Source of the DNA: Costus lasius
Lineage: Eukaryota; Streptophyta; Magnoliopsida; Zingiberales; Costaceae
DNA length: 64,000 nucleotides
Direction: 5' to 3'
Assembly: GCA_027563935.2 (NCBI GenBank)
Contig: CM050449.1
Location: 58,049,949 to 58,113,948, forward strand
Of the stretch, positions 42,856 through 55,586 are shown one piece after another (position 1 is the stretch's first letter; each line of letters starts with the position of its first letter). Position numbers and translations under genes: made by a program. The notes beneath the pieces were generated by a model, which worked only from the letters and a program-made list of their open reading frames with translations, searched no databases and had not been told where the DNA came from.

Positions 42856-44057
42856 AACGAGTTTCCTTGCGAAGGCACGTCCAGGTTAAAACTGGACTGG
42901 GGAAATCATTGTCACCACGCACTTTCTAAAGATAAGTGGGTGTGTCCCACAAGGGTGGGAAACAATTCACAACTCCACTGATCGATAGCTTAGTGAGGGC
43001 TACACGTTAGAAGGCTACTAGACTTGATATTTCTTTGAGGGTTTTTAAGTCTCATCATCCTACGTTTTATCTTATGTCTAACAATACAGGCATGCTCTCC
43101 TATAGTGATAACATAACGATAAAACATTTCAGGCATGCTTTTATCAGATAGGGAAAGCAGTAAAGGATGATATGATCAAAGCCCTTTCAAGACATTGAAT
43201 CAACTCATGCCTAAGGAGATTCAACTCTTGACATAGGACTCAAGCCCCTAAAATAGACCTAGCCTAGCCGCCCTCTATCTTGGTCCTCAAGGTCGGCTCC
43301 AAGGTCCTTCCCACATGGTTTAGCTCACAAACCCTAAGGGTAGACCCCAAAGGTTCGGCCAATGCCATGGTCTTTCTTTGTGGAGGATGCGCCACCATGC
43401 AAGAAGCCAAGTTAGCTAGCACACAAACCCAAGGGTTCGGCCATGCCCAACTTGCGCCACTATGCAAGCTTGTTGCGCCTCTTCCTTCGATGCAAGCGCC
43501 AAGCTCCAAGTACATGCGCCACCCTAATCTTCTTCTTTGCAAAAGGAAAAGCGGCACGCAGGCCTCACAAGGATACATCACAGGCATGCAAAGGTGGCTT
43601 GACTAATGATCACAACATCATGCACAATCAAGGTATTTACTCATGCAATTCTACATGCTCATGAAAAACATAAAATCAGAAATTTTACTTTTTCATAAAA
43701 CTAGTCTCTTCTTCTCATCTTCTTCTCACAAATCTTTTGGTTAATTGCGATTTATTTTTCAAGATGATTTCAGAGATCCTTTCGGCTGGCAATTTTGTCA
43801 TATCAAGAGACCTGGCCAGTCCGGAGACACAATGCCCGTCCTACTTGACAAAATTACGTGCGCCTTTGATCTTTAAATCAAACAAGAAAAATAGTCCAAA
43901 AATCCAAAAGAGATTGAGAGGATGATAGAAACAAGAAACCCTAATTTTTCTACGTTTAGAAAAATTGATTGCCAAGCATCATGCTATTTACGAAAATAGA
44001 GACATGGCATGTGAGCATGAAAGAAAAGCATAAAACATCATTCGAGGCTTGCAAGTC
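42856..44057 (-). other. Leader of element E, part next to the primer site
   Basis: 1.2 kb with no recognisable protein. An open frame on the opposite strand (43280-43606, 108 codons) has no family resemblance and is probably chance. The hairpin CCCAC-AAGG-GTGGG at 42946-42959 repeats the one at 24357-24370. It overlaps GTGGG-TGTGT-CCCAC, so two mutually exclusive folds are possible. Confidence 0.7.
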
Positions 44058-44069
44058 CCTCTGATACCA
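44058..44069 (-). promoter_or_regulatory. Primer binding site of element E
   Basis: TGGTATCAGAGG on the minus strand, one base from the LTR end. Eleven of twelve bases match family 1's site. Confidence 0.92.
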
Positions 44070-44070
44070 C

Positions 44071-46064
44071 TGTTGGGAAACCCCGGGGACATTTTACAAT
44101 TTTTCAGAGTCATGGACATACATATTTGCACAGCGGAAGAATGTCCCCGAAACAGGCCGGTCCCAAAAACCCAGTGAAGATCGCATGCAAGGGAGTCGAC
44201 ACGATGAGTTAAGAAATACCTTAGAGCAAAGAAGAGAGCGATGCCGATGTAGGCATCCAAATGTCCGCCCTCTGCAGTCTCACACACACGGATCTCTTGA
44301 GTTCTCTTCTTCCTCGCCCGGTGCTAGCCTCGGGAAGAAGATCCAAGCCTTGTACTCCCTCTTCAGTACTTGCGCCACCTCCAAGGTAGAAGCGCCAATT
44401 GATGAAGAAGAGAGGAATAAGGAGAATGCCGCCAAGCCTTCAAGTCTCTTGCGCCAAAGGAGGAAGAAAGGATGAAGCTTGCGGCTAGGGTTTGATGGAA
44501 GAAGAAGATGCGCCACTTCTTGAAGTTGTCGCCCTTCAAACCTTTGGTTTCGCCCCTCCTCTTGTATTCACGCCTTCAAGAGTCGATCATCATTATGAGG
44601 GGGCGATTAGGATCTGATTTATAGGGCAAGAGGCGGTTAGGGTATGGGCTAGGATCAAGACAAGTGTAGGGCTAGGATGAAGAGGTTTGAGATAAGGAAA
44701 GTCTCCAAGACATTTCCTTAATTTTCATTCAACCTTTCCTCATTAAGCTCCACGCCTTCCTTGTGCGCCACGGCCTTGCCTTGCGCCCCAAGCAATGCCT
44801 TAAAGGCATGCATTCCATCAATGGAAGAGGGCTAGGCGCCAATTGCTTCCTTAATGAAGCAATTTTGCCACCCTAACCCCATTATGCCCCTTAGGCGCCA
44901 ATGGGGTTGGGTCTCTCCCCATTATACCCTTTTAACCTCTCATCTCTTCATGAGAACTTGTTATTGGGTCTCATTGGATAATGAGCTAGCCCAAACTCCA
45001 TTACATGGGTTGATTAAGCACTTGGATCCAATCCAATGCAACCCTAATTCAAATGTGACCAACCATGGTCAAATACGGGTTAACCTGCCAAAAATGAAGT
45101 TTGGCTCCAATAATATTCTTCCATCTCATCAGGCCCATTGGCGCTGATGAAATCTCCCAATAAGATCCGAGTTATCCAATAACTCGATCATAAGGCTTCC
45201 CGATCAATACGAGAACTCAAGTATCAAGGTGTGCGACCCTGTAGGTTCCTCTGACGCTGGCAGTGCTGACCAAAGGTCACCACAAGCAGTGAGTGGCACC
45301 TAGCAGTGCATCGCTGCTACCCAGGTCATTGGAATGGATATCGACATCGACATCCCCATCATCGCAACTAGGTACAAATGCATTACAGTCTCTTTGCCGA
45401 ACTGATATCCGATTGGACAAGTGTGTCACCACTTGTTTTCACCCAATCACATGGATATGACTAAATCAGGTTCTTACCTGGGTATGGCCATACACTTTCA
45501 GTCATAGAACCATAGAGGAGCTCCATGGATATCAAGCTTCCCAAAGGAAGGGGCAAATCCTATGTCTGTCCATTGACCTTCTCATATGGGTCGTGACACG
45601 CTCAATGACAACCTTTATGACCTTCCAACTACGGCAAGGTGTTAGGTTGCATCAAAGCAAGTCTCTAACCATATAGAATGATCAATGACCTCAAGTCAAG
45701 GGATCAATGCATCTCCTGTCACTTATGAGGATAACACATGACACCAAGTCATAGCCTCATAGCGGGTCTATCCAGTATATCCTCCCATAATATACCCATG
45801 TGTCTGCGTTAGCACCCCGTGCCTAACCAGCCCACATACCAGTTTTACAAGTACCATAGTTGTCCCATATCTACTAAGGTACATTGACTGGGGATGATTA
45901 TTTGAGCACAGATCCAATCTGTCTCCAGGGACATTATCATGTAAGTACACAATCGCAGGTGTAGACAGACAATGATAACGACAATGCCAGAATGATATAT
46001 AAATATCAATGTCAAGTAGTACATAAGTTGACCAAAGCTAGGTCCTAGGGCATATACACCAACA
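44071..46064 (-). repeat. 5' LTR of element E
   Basis: 1994 bp. Hairpin TGACC-TTT-GGTCA at 45279-45267, palindrome at 45493-45482 and donor CTAAG|GTATTT with the cut between 44220 and 44219. Paired with the acceptor at 24183, it would splice to a point four bases before the gag ATG. Confidence 0.95.
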
Positions 46065-46069
46065 CTGAC
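46065..46069. repeat. Target-site duplication of element E, right copy (CTGAC)
   Basis: Matches 18554-18558. Confidence 0.95.
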
Positions 46070-48400
46070 CGCATCCGCATAAGTGAGGGGTTCATCATGA
46101 TCAATGATGTAGACTCCGTCATAGCGCTCAGGCTGTCGACGGATCCTTCCCGATCTTCGCGGTTCCCGTGATATCTGAGCCTCAGGTTGTTCAATAACCT
46201 GTTCTACTGGCTCATGCTCATACAACTGTGCTTGACTACTTTGTCCTTCCTCTGGATTCTCATCCAGTTTTATTTCTCTCCCACTGGCCTCTTGCAGAAG
46301 AAACTCTTTCTCAAGAAAAATGGCCGTCCGAGCAATAAATACCTTGTTCTCTTTGGGATCGTAGAAATAATAACCCTTAGTTTCCTTAGGGTAACCGACA
46401 AAGATACATTTCTCAGATCTACTCTCTAGTTTCCCAGAGGCGAGCTTTTTGACATAAGCCTCGCAGCCCCAGATCTTGATAAACGTCAAGCTCGGCTGTT
46501 TCCCATACCATAACTCATATGGAGTCTTTGAAACTGCCTTGGATGGGACTCGGTTTAGTACTTTTGCAGCTGTTTCTAGTGCAAATCCCCAAAAGGAGTA
46601 AGATAGTGTAGCTTGACTCATCATAGAACGAACCATATCCAATAAGGTTCTGTTCCTCCTCTCAGACACACCATTCCATTGCGGTGTTCCTGGTGGAGTG
46701 AGCTGTGAGATAATCCCACACTCCTTCAGATAGTCAGTAAACTCTCGACTTAGGTATTCACCACCTCGATCAGAACGAAGTGCCTTGATATTTCGGCCTA
46801 GCTGATTCTGTACTTCATTTTTGAACTCTTTGAACTTGTCAAAAGATTCACTTTTATGTCTCATAAGATAGACATACCCATATCTACTGAAATCATCAGT
46901 AAAGGTAATGAAGTATTGATAGCCACCTCTGGCATGTTTACTAAATGGCCCACACACATCACTGTGTATAAGGTCAAGTAAACCTGAAGCCCTTTGACCT
47001 TTATTAGGAAAAGGAGACTTCGTCATTTTGCCTATTAAATAAGCTTTGCATGTATCAATCTCCTCATAGGAGAATTATCCCAGCAGTCCATGTTCATGCA
47101 ACCGCTTAATGCGTTTCTTGTTAATATGGCCTAAACGACTATGCCATAGCAAGGTGCTGTCATCAGCATACTTGGCTTTCTTATTATCAATATTTTGTAT
47201 AGAACATTCCATGTCCAACATGAATAACCCATTGTTAATTGACCCAGTAGCATAAACAATATTATCAAGAGAAAGAACACACTTTGAAATATTGCATTCA
47301 AAGGAAAATCCTTTCCTGACAAGAGCAGGAATGGAGATAATATTCTTGGTAATGCTAGGTACAAAATAACAATTATTTAGTTCCAATACAAGTCCAGATG
47401 GTAATGAGATGTAATATTCTCCTACAGCAACAGCAGCAACCCATGCCCCGTTTCCAACTCGTAGGTCCACCTCATGCTGTCCCACCTGTCTTCTTCTCTT
47501 GAGTTCCTGTACATTTGAACAAATGTGAACTCCACATGCAGTGTCTAACACCCATGAAATAGAAGAAGAAAACATGACCTCAGTCACATAAATACCTGAG
47601 CCAGAAGCGATGCTTCCCTTCTTCTCTCCTTGGAGCGCTTTACAGTCCTTTTTCCAGTGACCCAGCTGGCCACAATGGAAACATCTGTATTCCTTCGACC
47701 GCTTAACCTTCTGCTTCAGAGCCTTGTTGTAGTTCTTGACTGGGGCTTTGCCCTTCTTCCCCTTCTTCTTGTTCCTTGAAGGAAACATCAAGACAGAGGT
47801 TGAAGGCTTTCCCTTTAGAGTCTCCTCTGTAGTCAAGAGCATATTCAGCAACTCTGCCGGAGTACAATCGATTTTGTTCATATTAAAGTTAATAATGAAC
47901 GCATCGAAAGAAGGCGGGAGAGACTGCAGAATAATGTCTACAGCAAGCTCCTGATTGATGGTGTGTCCCAGTTTCTCTAGAGCCTCCTTGTGCCCAATCA
48001 TCTTGAGCACGTGAGCTCCCACTGGACTCCCTTCAGCCAGTTTGCTCTGAAAGAACAGCTTAGTCAAATTGTAGCGCTCAGTCCTTGCCTGTGCAGCATA
48101 CAACATCTTGAGGTTTGCTATCATTTCTATAGCAGACATATCCTCATGCTGACGCTGCAGCGGTGGCGTCATAGACGCTAGCATCAGGCAAGCGACATCA
48201 ATGCTATCATTGACATGCTTTTCATAGGCATCCCGAACCGCCCTTGCGGCGTTCGGAGCGGGTTGAGGCGGTATCGCCGTCTCGAGGACATACAGTTTCC
48301 TCTCTGCCTTAAGAACAATCTTAAGGTGTCCGAACCAGTCTGAGAAGTTTGGCCCAGCAAACTTCTCCCTTTCCAGTAGGGATCGCACATTGAAGTTCAT
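46070..48400 (-). pseudogene. Gag-Pol of element D, N-terminal piece (Gag to integrase), one nonsense codon
   Basis: Starts at ATG 48400. Gag, zinc knuckle, protease (LDTAC) and the integrase zinc domain are readable. TAA at 47077-47075 replaces a Ser codon after GLLG. The frame then continues unshifted, through SDVCGPF, RSDRGGEY and SERRNRT, to the linker YADAVS, where element E is inserted. The CKAC motif of the zinc domain reads CKAY (47050-47039), losing a metal ligand. Apart from the insertion of E, the nonsense codon and this ligand are the only clear defects in this half. Confidence 0.94.
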
Positions 48401-50190
48401 GGTGTTCGTTGCTGCAGGAATCTACAACAATGCAAGAACAGCAAGGTCAGTATCAATGTAAAGAATCAATTCAGGACTTAAGAATGATTCTTTTCTCACT
48501 ATTTTATCTGACTGAAAAATCCATGAAAACAGTCCGAAAGAGTAACACTCTTTTAGTGAGATGGGATCCAGATTTCATACTTGGTCTCCGCGTCCCGCTC
48601 AGGCGAGATAAGATGCACAGAGAGTACAAGCACTAATTTCTGGTAGGCAGTCCCTGCCAATCGCCAACCCGTGCGATTCCCCTTCATCTAGGCAATCCAG
48701 CAGACTGTGCCAACTGAGTTGGTACAACACAGTCTCTGATCCCACAGATGGCTGCCTCCATGTGCTACCATATGCGCCACATATGTAGCCTACATGGTCA
48801 AGCTGACCCGACCTACTCCCTGGACCACCACGTGCTATGCTAAGCAACGAGAAGCGATAAATCCCTTCCCTGTAACACGCAGGTGTAATCCCGCACCGTC
48901 TGAAGATAGATGGACGTGCCCACTGAGTGGGTACAACACGGCTCCAACGATAGTCAGAACAGTGAGGTTTCGCGTCAGAAGGCTTACGAGCTTGATATTT
49001 AACGTTGGATTTTAGCGGTCTTTTATCTTCTCAACTATCATGCAATTCCTATGGTGATAGCAGAAGATAAATAAATCATGCAATTCTAATTATATAAACA
49101 ATAAATAGAAAGCATGCTGATCTTATGTGGTAAAAGCCCATTAACCCTAAGTAAGACCTTAATTAACTTAAGTCTTCACTTGAGCTCTTCATGGGTCTTT
49201 GCTCCTCATCTGGCCCAAACCAGGGCCCAATCGCCCACTGCAGCTCAGGTGCTCCCACCAGGTAAATGCGCCTGTCCTAGGGTCGAACCCTAGACCTCCC
49301 ACCTGGTCAAGCCACTACTGCATGTGCCTCTGCCATGTGTGCTATGTGCTCTTGTCTGATCAAATTACAAATTAATCTATCTAGACAAGATTGACACGCA
49401 GGTCAATCACACTTTATAAATTAAATAACATGTGATTCGCAGATCACAATAAAAAATTAATTTACAAGTTAATTCCAGGCACGCAGGCCCCAGCACAGCA
49501 CACATTAATCGGGCAGCCCACATAAGAGTAAATAAACAGGCATATGGTATTCAATCAACATGTGATCCATTTAAGAAAATAAAATATTTCGAAAACCCAT
49601 TGGCAACTATTTTATTTTCCTTATGTGCCCTACTACCTTACAACGGTCCATTACTAGGGATCCACTCATTAGACCTAGTCAGATCCACTGCCCTTGCATG
49701 CACCAAGTCCTAACTGACTTGAGTCGACCAAATAGTCAACTATGCATGCGTCAAGGGCTGAACGACCACAATGAGGTCTGGCAAGCGGGTGTGACCCCGG
49801 GCCTAACCCATGTGCGTTCATCGATTGTCTCAATCAGACATCGCTACACGCCTGTCCGCAGTCGACCAATAGCAACCTCGTGCTTGCGCACAGGTGCTAT
49901 CTGGTCAACCCATCTAGGCTGTCAGATAGTCTGATAGACTGGTTGGATCTAGACTCGACTGTGACTTCAACCCTAATAACCCGTCTAAGGGTTTCAAGCA
50001 GGCGCCACTTAGATCTAATGGTAAGCGCGCAAGTTATTTTGTTTAACGAAAAACATTGAACAACATGATGAAGCATGCGCCACCATGAAAATACAATATG
50101 TAAGTTTCGCATGTCACATATAGATCTATCTAAGTTGCGCTAACAAGGATCACACAAGCATCAAGCAACCATAAAAACATGCATAAACCT
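48401..50190 (-). other. Untranslated leader of element D
   Basis: In element direction from 50190 to 48401, with no long ORF. It contains both paired hairpins (hairpin 2 near 48735-48700, hairpin 1 near 48940-48915), the AAAGAGT/ACTCTTT hairpin and the branch-point and acceptor block. Confidence 0.8.
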
Positions 50191-50341
50191 CCTCTGATAC
50201 CAATTGAAAGTCCCCACATGAAGGGGGGGCGAAACCCTAATGGCGCATATAAGAGGTTTTGAAAGCAACGGAAGCTAGGGTTTCTAAACAAAATCACATG
50301 CATATCATATGATTAACTTGTAAAGATTAGACGACTCATAC
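48422..50341 (-). other. Candidate 1920-nt leader intron of element D
   Basis: Minus strand: ATGGCACTG (50350-50342) and donor GTATGA (50341-50336); acceptor TTGTTGTAG ends at 48422; 21 bases to gag ATG 48400, in frame. The second codon pair differs from other copies (CTG for ATG), yet the first ATG, the donor and the frame are kept. No ATG lies in the 263 bases upstream (50613-50351). Confidence 0.56.
50191..50202 (-). promoter_or_regulatory. Primer binding site of element D
   Basis: TGGTATCAGAGG on the minus strand; the last base differs from the usual C. Confidence 0.92.
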
Positions 50342-51894
50342 CAGTGCCATTTTTCTGATGGCGTCTTGGAAGCAGAAACCGAAAAAGCTTTCCTCCAAAA
50401 GGTGCGCACTCAAGATGAAGATCGCCTACCCTTGTCGCTCCTTGTGCTAGCAAGGATCTCCAAGTGTCTTGATCGAATGGAAGGGAGTGAGATGACTTCC
50501 TTTTTCTTTTCGAATCCTCTCCAAGGCTTCAACCTTTCACCCCGCGAGAGAGAGCGTAGCCGTTCAGAGAGATGGGCGAGAGAGAGAGACAAGAATAGAA
50601 TGATTCTATTCCTACATGAGGCGTGATCTCATTTGAGATCATGGTTTCTAAAAATAGAAACCCACACTCGCTCATGTGTTCACGCCAAGTGAACAAGTCG
50701 CAACCTCCTTTCCCCTTGAACCATGCGCTCACTCAATGAGCGGTTCATTTTGGTTTGGTTCAAAGACCAATTAACCCAAGCGATTTGGTCTAGATCATAT
50801 TAAACCCTAAAGGTTCAAGATCTAACCGTTCATCTCATGATGCTCCTGATCTCACTGATCTAGCATCCATTCTCTCGATCGAAGCTTACCGATCTCAAGC
50901 CCTAATCAATCAAACATGATTAGACCAGATCTCACTCACAATCAGAGATTAAATCCCTTTAAACTGAACCCAAACAATTCAGTCCACACGATCTGACTTA
51001 AGTAAGCCATATCATCAAATTGTGCGACCCTAAGGGTTTCCTTTAACTGTCGGTAACGATAACTTACGTCATCACGATCAGTGAGGGGTATCTAGCAACA
51101 CATCACTGTCTCCCGATATAAAGGAAAGAGTCTTCCAAGACTACACCCAAAACACAGCACAAGTGTGAATCCACTTCACCAGGCATACATGATTCCTTTG
51201 CCACTGGATGTTCTTATTGGACAAGTGTGTCAAGCCTGTAGCTCCAATATGATGAGCATGATTAGATCAGATGAACATAGTCACCTGGGTATGGCCATAC
51301 ACTTTCTCAATCATCTCATCCAGGGGGGGCCCCTTTAGAACATCACACTCCTTAAACAAGGAGACGGCAATCCTATATCTATCACTAGTGTCCTAACCTG
51401 ACTCATGATCATTATCCAAGATAGTCTATAACCATTATATTTCAAATGATATTGAACTATCTCAAAACAATGACAATCATCATTTAGAAACACAAGTGAT
51501 CTCAAGTCAGAGGACATGTGCCACTTGTTGCAATCAAGGATTATTCACATTGTGACAAGCAATTGAATATCCTAGTAGGGTCTGTCCAGTACATCCAATG
51601 TACCCATGAGTCTACATCTTATTCCATGCTCGAAGCATCCTATAAGATTAGAACACATATTAGTCTCAATCATATCAAGGCTGTCTCATGTTCACCAAGA
51701 TATTTCGACTAAGGACAAAACAGCATGTCAGCCAAGCTGAACAGCTTTGAGACATTATTCAGAAGCACACTTATTGCAGCAGACAATGTAACCAACTGAA
51801 TAACAACCATTGCCTTTATAAACATAAGAGTTTATACATGATACTGTTACAATCCCAAGGCCTGAAACATTAGCCTTAAGGGCATACCCCAACA
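50205..51894 (-). repeat. 5' LTR of element D
   Basis: 1690 bp, full length. It ends TTTCA in element direction. GNRA hairpin at 51073-51058 with stem GATGAC/GTTATC (one G-T wobble). Confidence 0.96.
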
Positions 51895-51899
51895 AGAAC
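51895..51899. repeat. Target-site duplication of element D, right copy (AGAAC)
   Basis: Matches 15505-15509. Confidence 0.95.
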
Positions 51900-53682
51900 A
51901 GCAAGGTCAGTATCAATGTTTAGAATCAATCCAGGACTTTAAGAAAGATTCTTTTCTCACTATTTTATCTGACTGAAAAATCCAGTAAAACAGTCCGAAA
52001 GAGTAAAAGTCTTTTAGTGAGATGGGATCCAGATTTCATACTTGGTCTCCGCGTCCCGCTCAGGCGAGATAAGATGCACAGAGAGTACAAGCACTAGTCT
52101 CTTGTAGGCAATCCCTGCCAATCGCCAACCCGTGCGATTCCCCTTCATCCGGGCAATCCAGCAGACTGTGCCAACTGAGTTGGTACAACACAGTCTCTGA
52201 TCCCACAGATGGCTGCCTCCATATAGCTACCATATGCGCCACATATGTAGCCTACATGGTCAAGCTGACCCGACCTACTCCCTGGACCACCACGTGCTAT
52301 GCTGAGCAACGAGAAGCGATAAATCCCTTCTCTGTAAAACGCAGGTGTAATCACACACCGTCTGAAGATAGATGGGCGTGCCCACTGAGTGGGTACAACA
52401 CGGCCCCAACGATAGTCAGAACAGTGTGGTTTCGCGTTAGAAGGCTTACGTGCTTGATATTTAACGTTGGATTTTAACGGTCTTTTATCTTCTTAACTAT
52501 CATGCAAACCCTATGATGATAGCAGAAGATTAAATCATGCAGTTCTAATTATTATTTTAAAACAATAAAAGAAAGCATGATGATCTTATGTGGTAAAAGC
52601 CCATTAAGCCTAAGTAAGACCTTAATTTAACTTAAGTCTTCACAAGAGCTCTTCATGGGTCTTTTGCAACTCCATCTGGCCCAACATGGGCCCAAGCGCC
52701 CACTGCAGCTCAGGTGCGCCCACCAGGTAAATGTGCCTGTCCTAGAGTCGAACTCTAGACCTTCCACCTGGTCAAGCCTCAAGCTGCATGTGCCTCTGCC
52801 ATGTGTGCTCTGTGCTCTTGTCTGATTAAAATACAATTTAATCTATCTAGACAAGATTGACACGCAGGTCAATTACATTGTATAAATTAATTAAAATGTG
52901 ATGCGCAGATCACAATAAAAATAATTTACAATTAATCCAGGCACGCAGGCCCCAGCACAGCACACATTAAATTTGGGCAGCCCACATAAGATTAAATAAA
53001 CAATCATCATGGTATACAATCAACATGTGATCCAACAATAAGAAAATAAAATTTTCGAAAACCCATTGGCATCAATTTTATTTTCCTTATGTGCCCTACT
53101 ACCTTACAACGGTACATTAATAGGGATCCACTCATCATGTCTAGTCCGATCCACTGCCTTTGCATGCACCAAGTCCTAACTGACTTGAGTTGACCTAATG
53201 GTCAACCATGCATGCGCAAAGGGCTGAACAACCTTCATGTGTTCTGGCAAGCGGGTGTAACCCCGGGCCTAACTCAAGAGCGTTCACTTGTTGTCTCAAC
53301 CAGACATCGCTACACACCTGTCTGCAGTCGACCTATAGCCACCTCGTGCTTGCGCACAGGTGCCATCTGGTCGACCCATCTAGGCTGTCAGATGGTCTGA
53401 TCAGACTGTTGGGTCCAGACAAGACTGATGATTTCAACCCTATCAACCCGTCTAAGGGTTTAAAGTAGGCGCAGATATAGATCTAGGTTAGGCGCGCAAG
53501 TTAACAAGTTTGACAAAAACATCTATAACAAGCGCCAACAAATGATCATGCATGAACATGTAACATGCGCCAACATCAATAACTAGCATGTTAATTTTTC
53601 GCATGTTGATAAGCATTAGATCTATGCAAAAGGCGCAAACATGGATCACAAAAGCAATCATATGAACATACATAAAACCCAT
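51900..53682 (-). other. Untranslated leader of element C, main part
   Basis: 1.78 kb with no long ORF. It includes both paired hairpins in minus orientation (hairpin 2 near 52198-52165, hairpin 1 near 52405-52380) and the branch-point TACTGAC near 51912-51906. Element D cuts it 30-40 bases from gag. Confidence 0.78.
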
Positions 53683-53694
53683 GCTCTGATACCA
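53683..53694 (-). promoter_or_regulatory. Primer binding site of element C
   Basis: TGGTATCAGAGC on the minus strand, two bases from the LTR. Confidence 0.94.
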
Positions 53695-53696
53695 AT

Positions 53697-55414
53697 TGAA
53701 AGAACCCTTTCTTGAGGGGGGCGAAAAACCCTAATATGCGCATCTAGAATTTTGGCATAGCGGAAACTAGGGTTTCTAGAATCGCATGTATGATATATGA
53801 TCAACTTTTATAACTTGTATGGATCAAAACGAAAACATACCATAGCCATTGCAAGGATGGCGACTTGGAAGCAAAGATGCGAGTGCTTCTTCTCCAAAGG
53901 CACCGCACACAAGATGAGAGATAGCTCCTTCTTGAATCTCCTTGTGCTAGCAAGGATCTCCAAGTAATCATTTTCTGTGGAGGAGAAGAGATGGATTTCC
54001 TTGGCAACCGAATTTTCTTCCTTGGCATGAAGACCACCCAAGACGAGAGCAAGAGAGGATGCAAGTCGGCGTGAGCAAGCGCGGATGCACCTTACGTTCA
54101 AAAACGTTGAAGAGATCAACAAAGAAAAATGGCTTTCCAAAAATAGAAAGCACTAAGTCCTCCTTCAATGCCCACGTTACCATGCCCCATCGAACTTCTC
54201 TCAAAATGAACCATACGTTCACATAAGTGAACCGGTTCATTTTAATTTGGTTTAATTGCATTTTGTTCAAAGACCAAATCAAACCAAGCCCAAACCAAGA
54301 CATGGTCTAGATCACCTATGAACTAGATGGTTCAAGATCTAACCATTCATCTATTGATGCTCTTGATCTCATCGATCTAGCATCAGATCTCTCGATCGAA
54401 GTTTACCGATCTAAAGCCCTAATCAATCAAACATGATCAGACCAGATCTCACTTACAATCAGAGTTTAAATTCCTTTAAACTGAACCAAAACAATTCAGT
54501 CCACACGATATGACATAAGTAAGCCATATCATCAAATTGTGCGACCCTAAGGGTTTCCTTCAAATGTCGGTAACGATAACTCACGTTATCACGATCAGTG
54601 AGGGGTATCTAGCAACACATCACTGTCTCCCGATATAAAGGAAAGAGTCTTCCAAGACTACACCCAAACCATAGCACAAGTGTGAATTCAACTCACTAGG
54701 CATACATGTTTCCTTTGCCACTGGATGTTCTTATTGGACAAGCGTGTCAAGCCTGTAACTCCAATACAATGAGAATGATTAGATCAGATGAACATAGTCA
54801 TCTGGGTATGGCCATACACTTTCTCAATCATCTCATCCAAGGGGGGGGGGGGCCATTAGAACATCACACTCCAAACTAGGAGACGGCAATCCTATATCTA
54901 TCACTAGTGCCCTAACATGACTCATGCTCATTATCCAAGATAGACTATAACCATTATGTTGCAAATGATATTGAACTACCTCAAAACAATGCCAATCATC
55001 ATTTAGAAACACAAGTGATCTCAAGTTAGAGGAAATATTCCACTTGTTTGCATATAAGGATTATTCACATTGTGACAAGCAATTGAACATCCTATGTAGG
55101 GTCTGTCCAGTACATCCAATGTACCCATGAGTCTACATCTTATTCCATGCTCAAAGCATCCTATAAGATTAGAACACATATTAGTCTCAATCATATCAAG
55201 GCTGTCTCATGTTCACCAAGATATCTCGACTAAGGACAATACTGCATGTCAGCCAAGCTGAACAGCATTGAGACATTATTCAGAAGTATATATATTGCAG
55301 CAGATAATGTAACAACCTGAATAACAACCATTGCCTTTATAAACATAAAGTTTATACATGATACTGATACAATCCCAAGGCCTCAAACATTAGCCTTAAG
55401 GGCATACCCCAACA
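53697..55414 (-). repeat. 5' LTR of element C
   Basis: 1718 bp. GNRA hairpin at 54590-54575 (GTGA loop); ATGGCTATG|GTATGT at 53849-53835. A run of 12 G at 54841-54852 replaces the GGGGCCCC stretch of other LTRs. Confidence 0.94.
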
Positions 55415-55419
55415 AAGCC
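55415..55419. repeat. Expected target-site duplication of C, right copy (AAGCC)
   Basis: In E the uninterrupted leader reads GCGAAGCCTCATG at this place. The left copy is outside the window. Confidence 0.65.
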
Positions 55420-55586
55420 TCATGTGGAATAAGGATCCCATCTCACTAGGAAGTCTTAAACTTCCCGATTGACTTTGTGGGTTGTCAATTCAATTTAAAT
55501 AGTGGGAGATATAATCATTTAAAACAAGTCCAGTTTAAATGATTTGAAGTAGTACTAATCTGCTGTTTCTTGATTATTGTAGAACA
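55420..55586 (+). other. Gag-proximal leader of element H with splice acceptor
   Basis: Hairpins GGAAGT/ACTTCC (near 55450) and ATTGAC/GTCAAT match E. Branch point TACTAAT lies at 55553-55559 and the acceptor TTATTGTAG ends at 55582, four bases before the gag ATG (55587) in AACAATGGC context. Confidence 0.7.

Larger units (their letters stand above)
18559..46064 (-). mobile_element. Element E: complete family 2 Ty1/copia retrotransposon, interrupted by F
   Basis: E's own sequence is 18559-24589 and 42856-46064. F lies between them, in E's leader. E has two LTRs of 1993 and 1994 bp, primer site, leader, polypurine tract and a gag-pol frame of 1202 codons without frameshift but with three nonsense codons. 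CTGAC flanks it. About eleven LTR mismatches were seen, for example near 18745, 19253, 19566, 19861, 20073 and 20306. Its Gag is much shorter than in family 1. Confidence 0.95.
15510..51894 (-). mobile_element. Element D: complete family 1 retrotransposon, interrupted by E
   Basis: D's own sequence is 15510-18558 and 46070-51894. Element E lies between them, flanked by CTGAC. D has both LTRs, a primer site, leader, polypurine tract and a gag-pol frame whose two parts sum to 1294 codons including the stop. It has one nonsense codon. AGAAC flanks it on both sides. Ten or more LTR mismatches plus a deletion of about 200 bp make it older than B, F and G. Confidence 0.95.
14526..55414 (-). mobile_element. 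Element C: family 1 retrotransposon, interrupted by A and D
   Basis: Visible parts are 14526-15509 (gag and the gag-proximal leader) and 51895-55414 (rest of the leader, primer site, 5' LTR). Between them lies element D with its AGAAC duplication. Its pol and 3' LTR are beyond element A, left of the window. C is inserted in the leader of element H; the base order GCG|AAGCC|TCATG known from E supports this. C has a frameshift, a lost start codon and a lost protease Asp. Confidence 0.92.

Noticed and set aside
43280..43606. 108-aa ORF opposite the leader of E
   Set aside because: No recognisable domain, single occurrence, on the strand opposite to E and outside any expected element gene.
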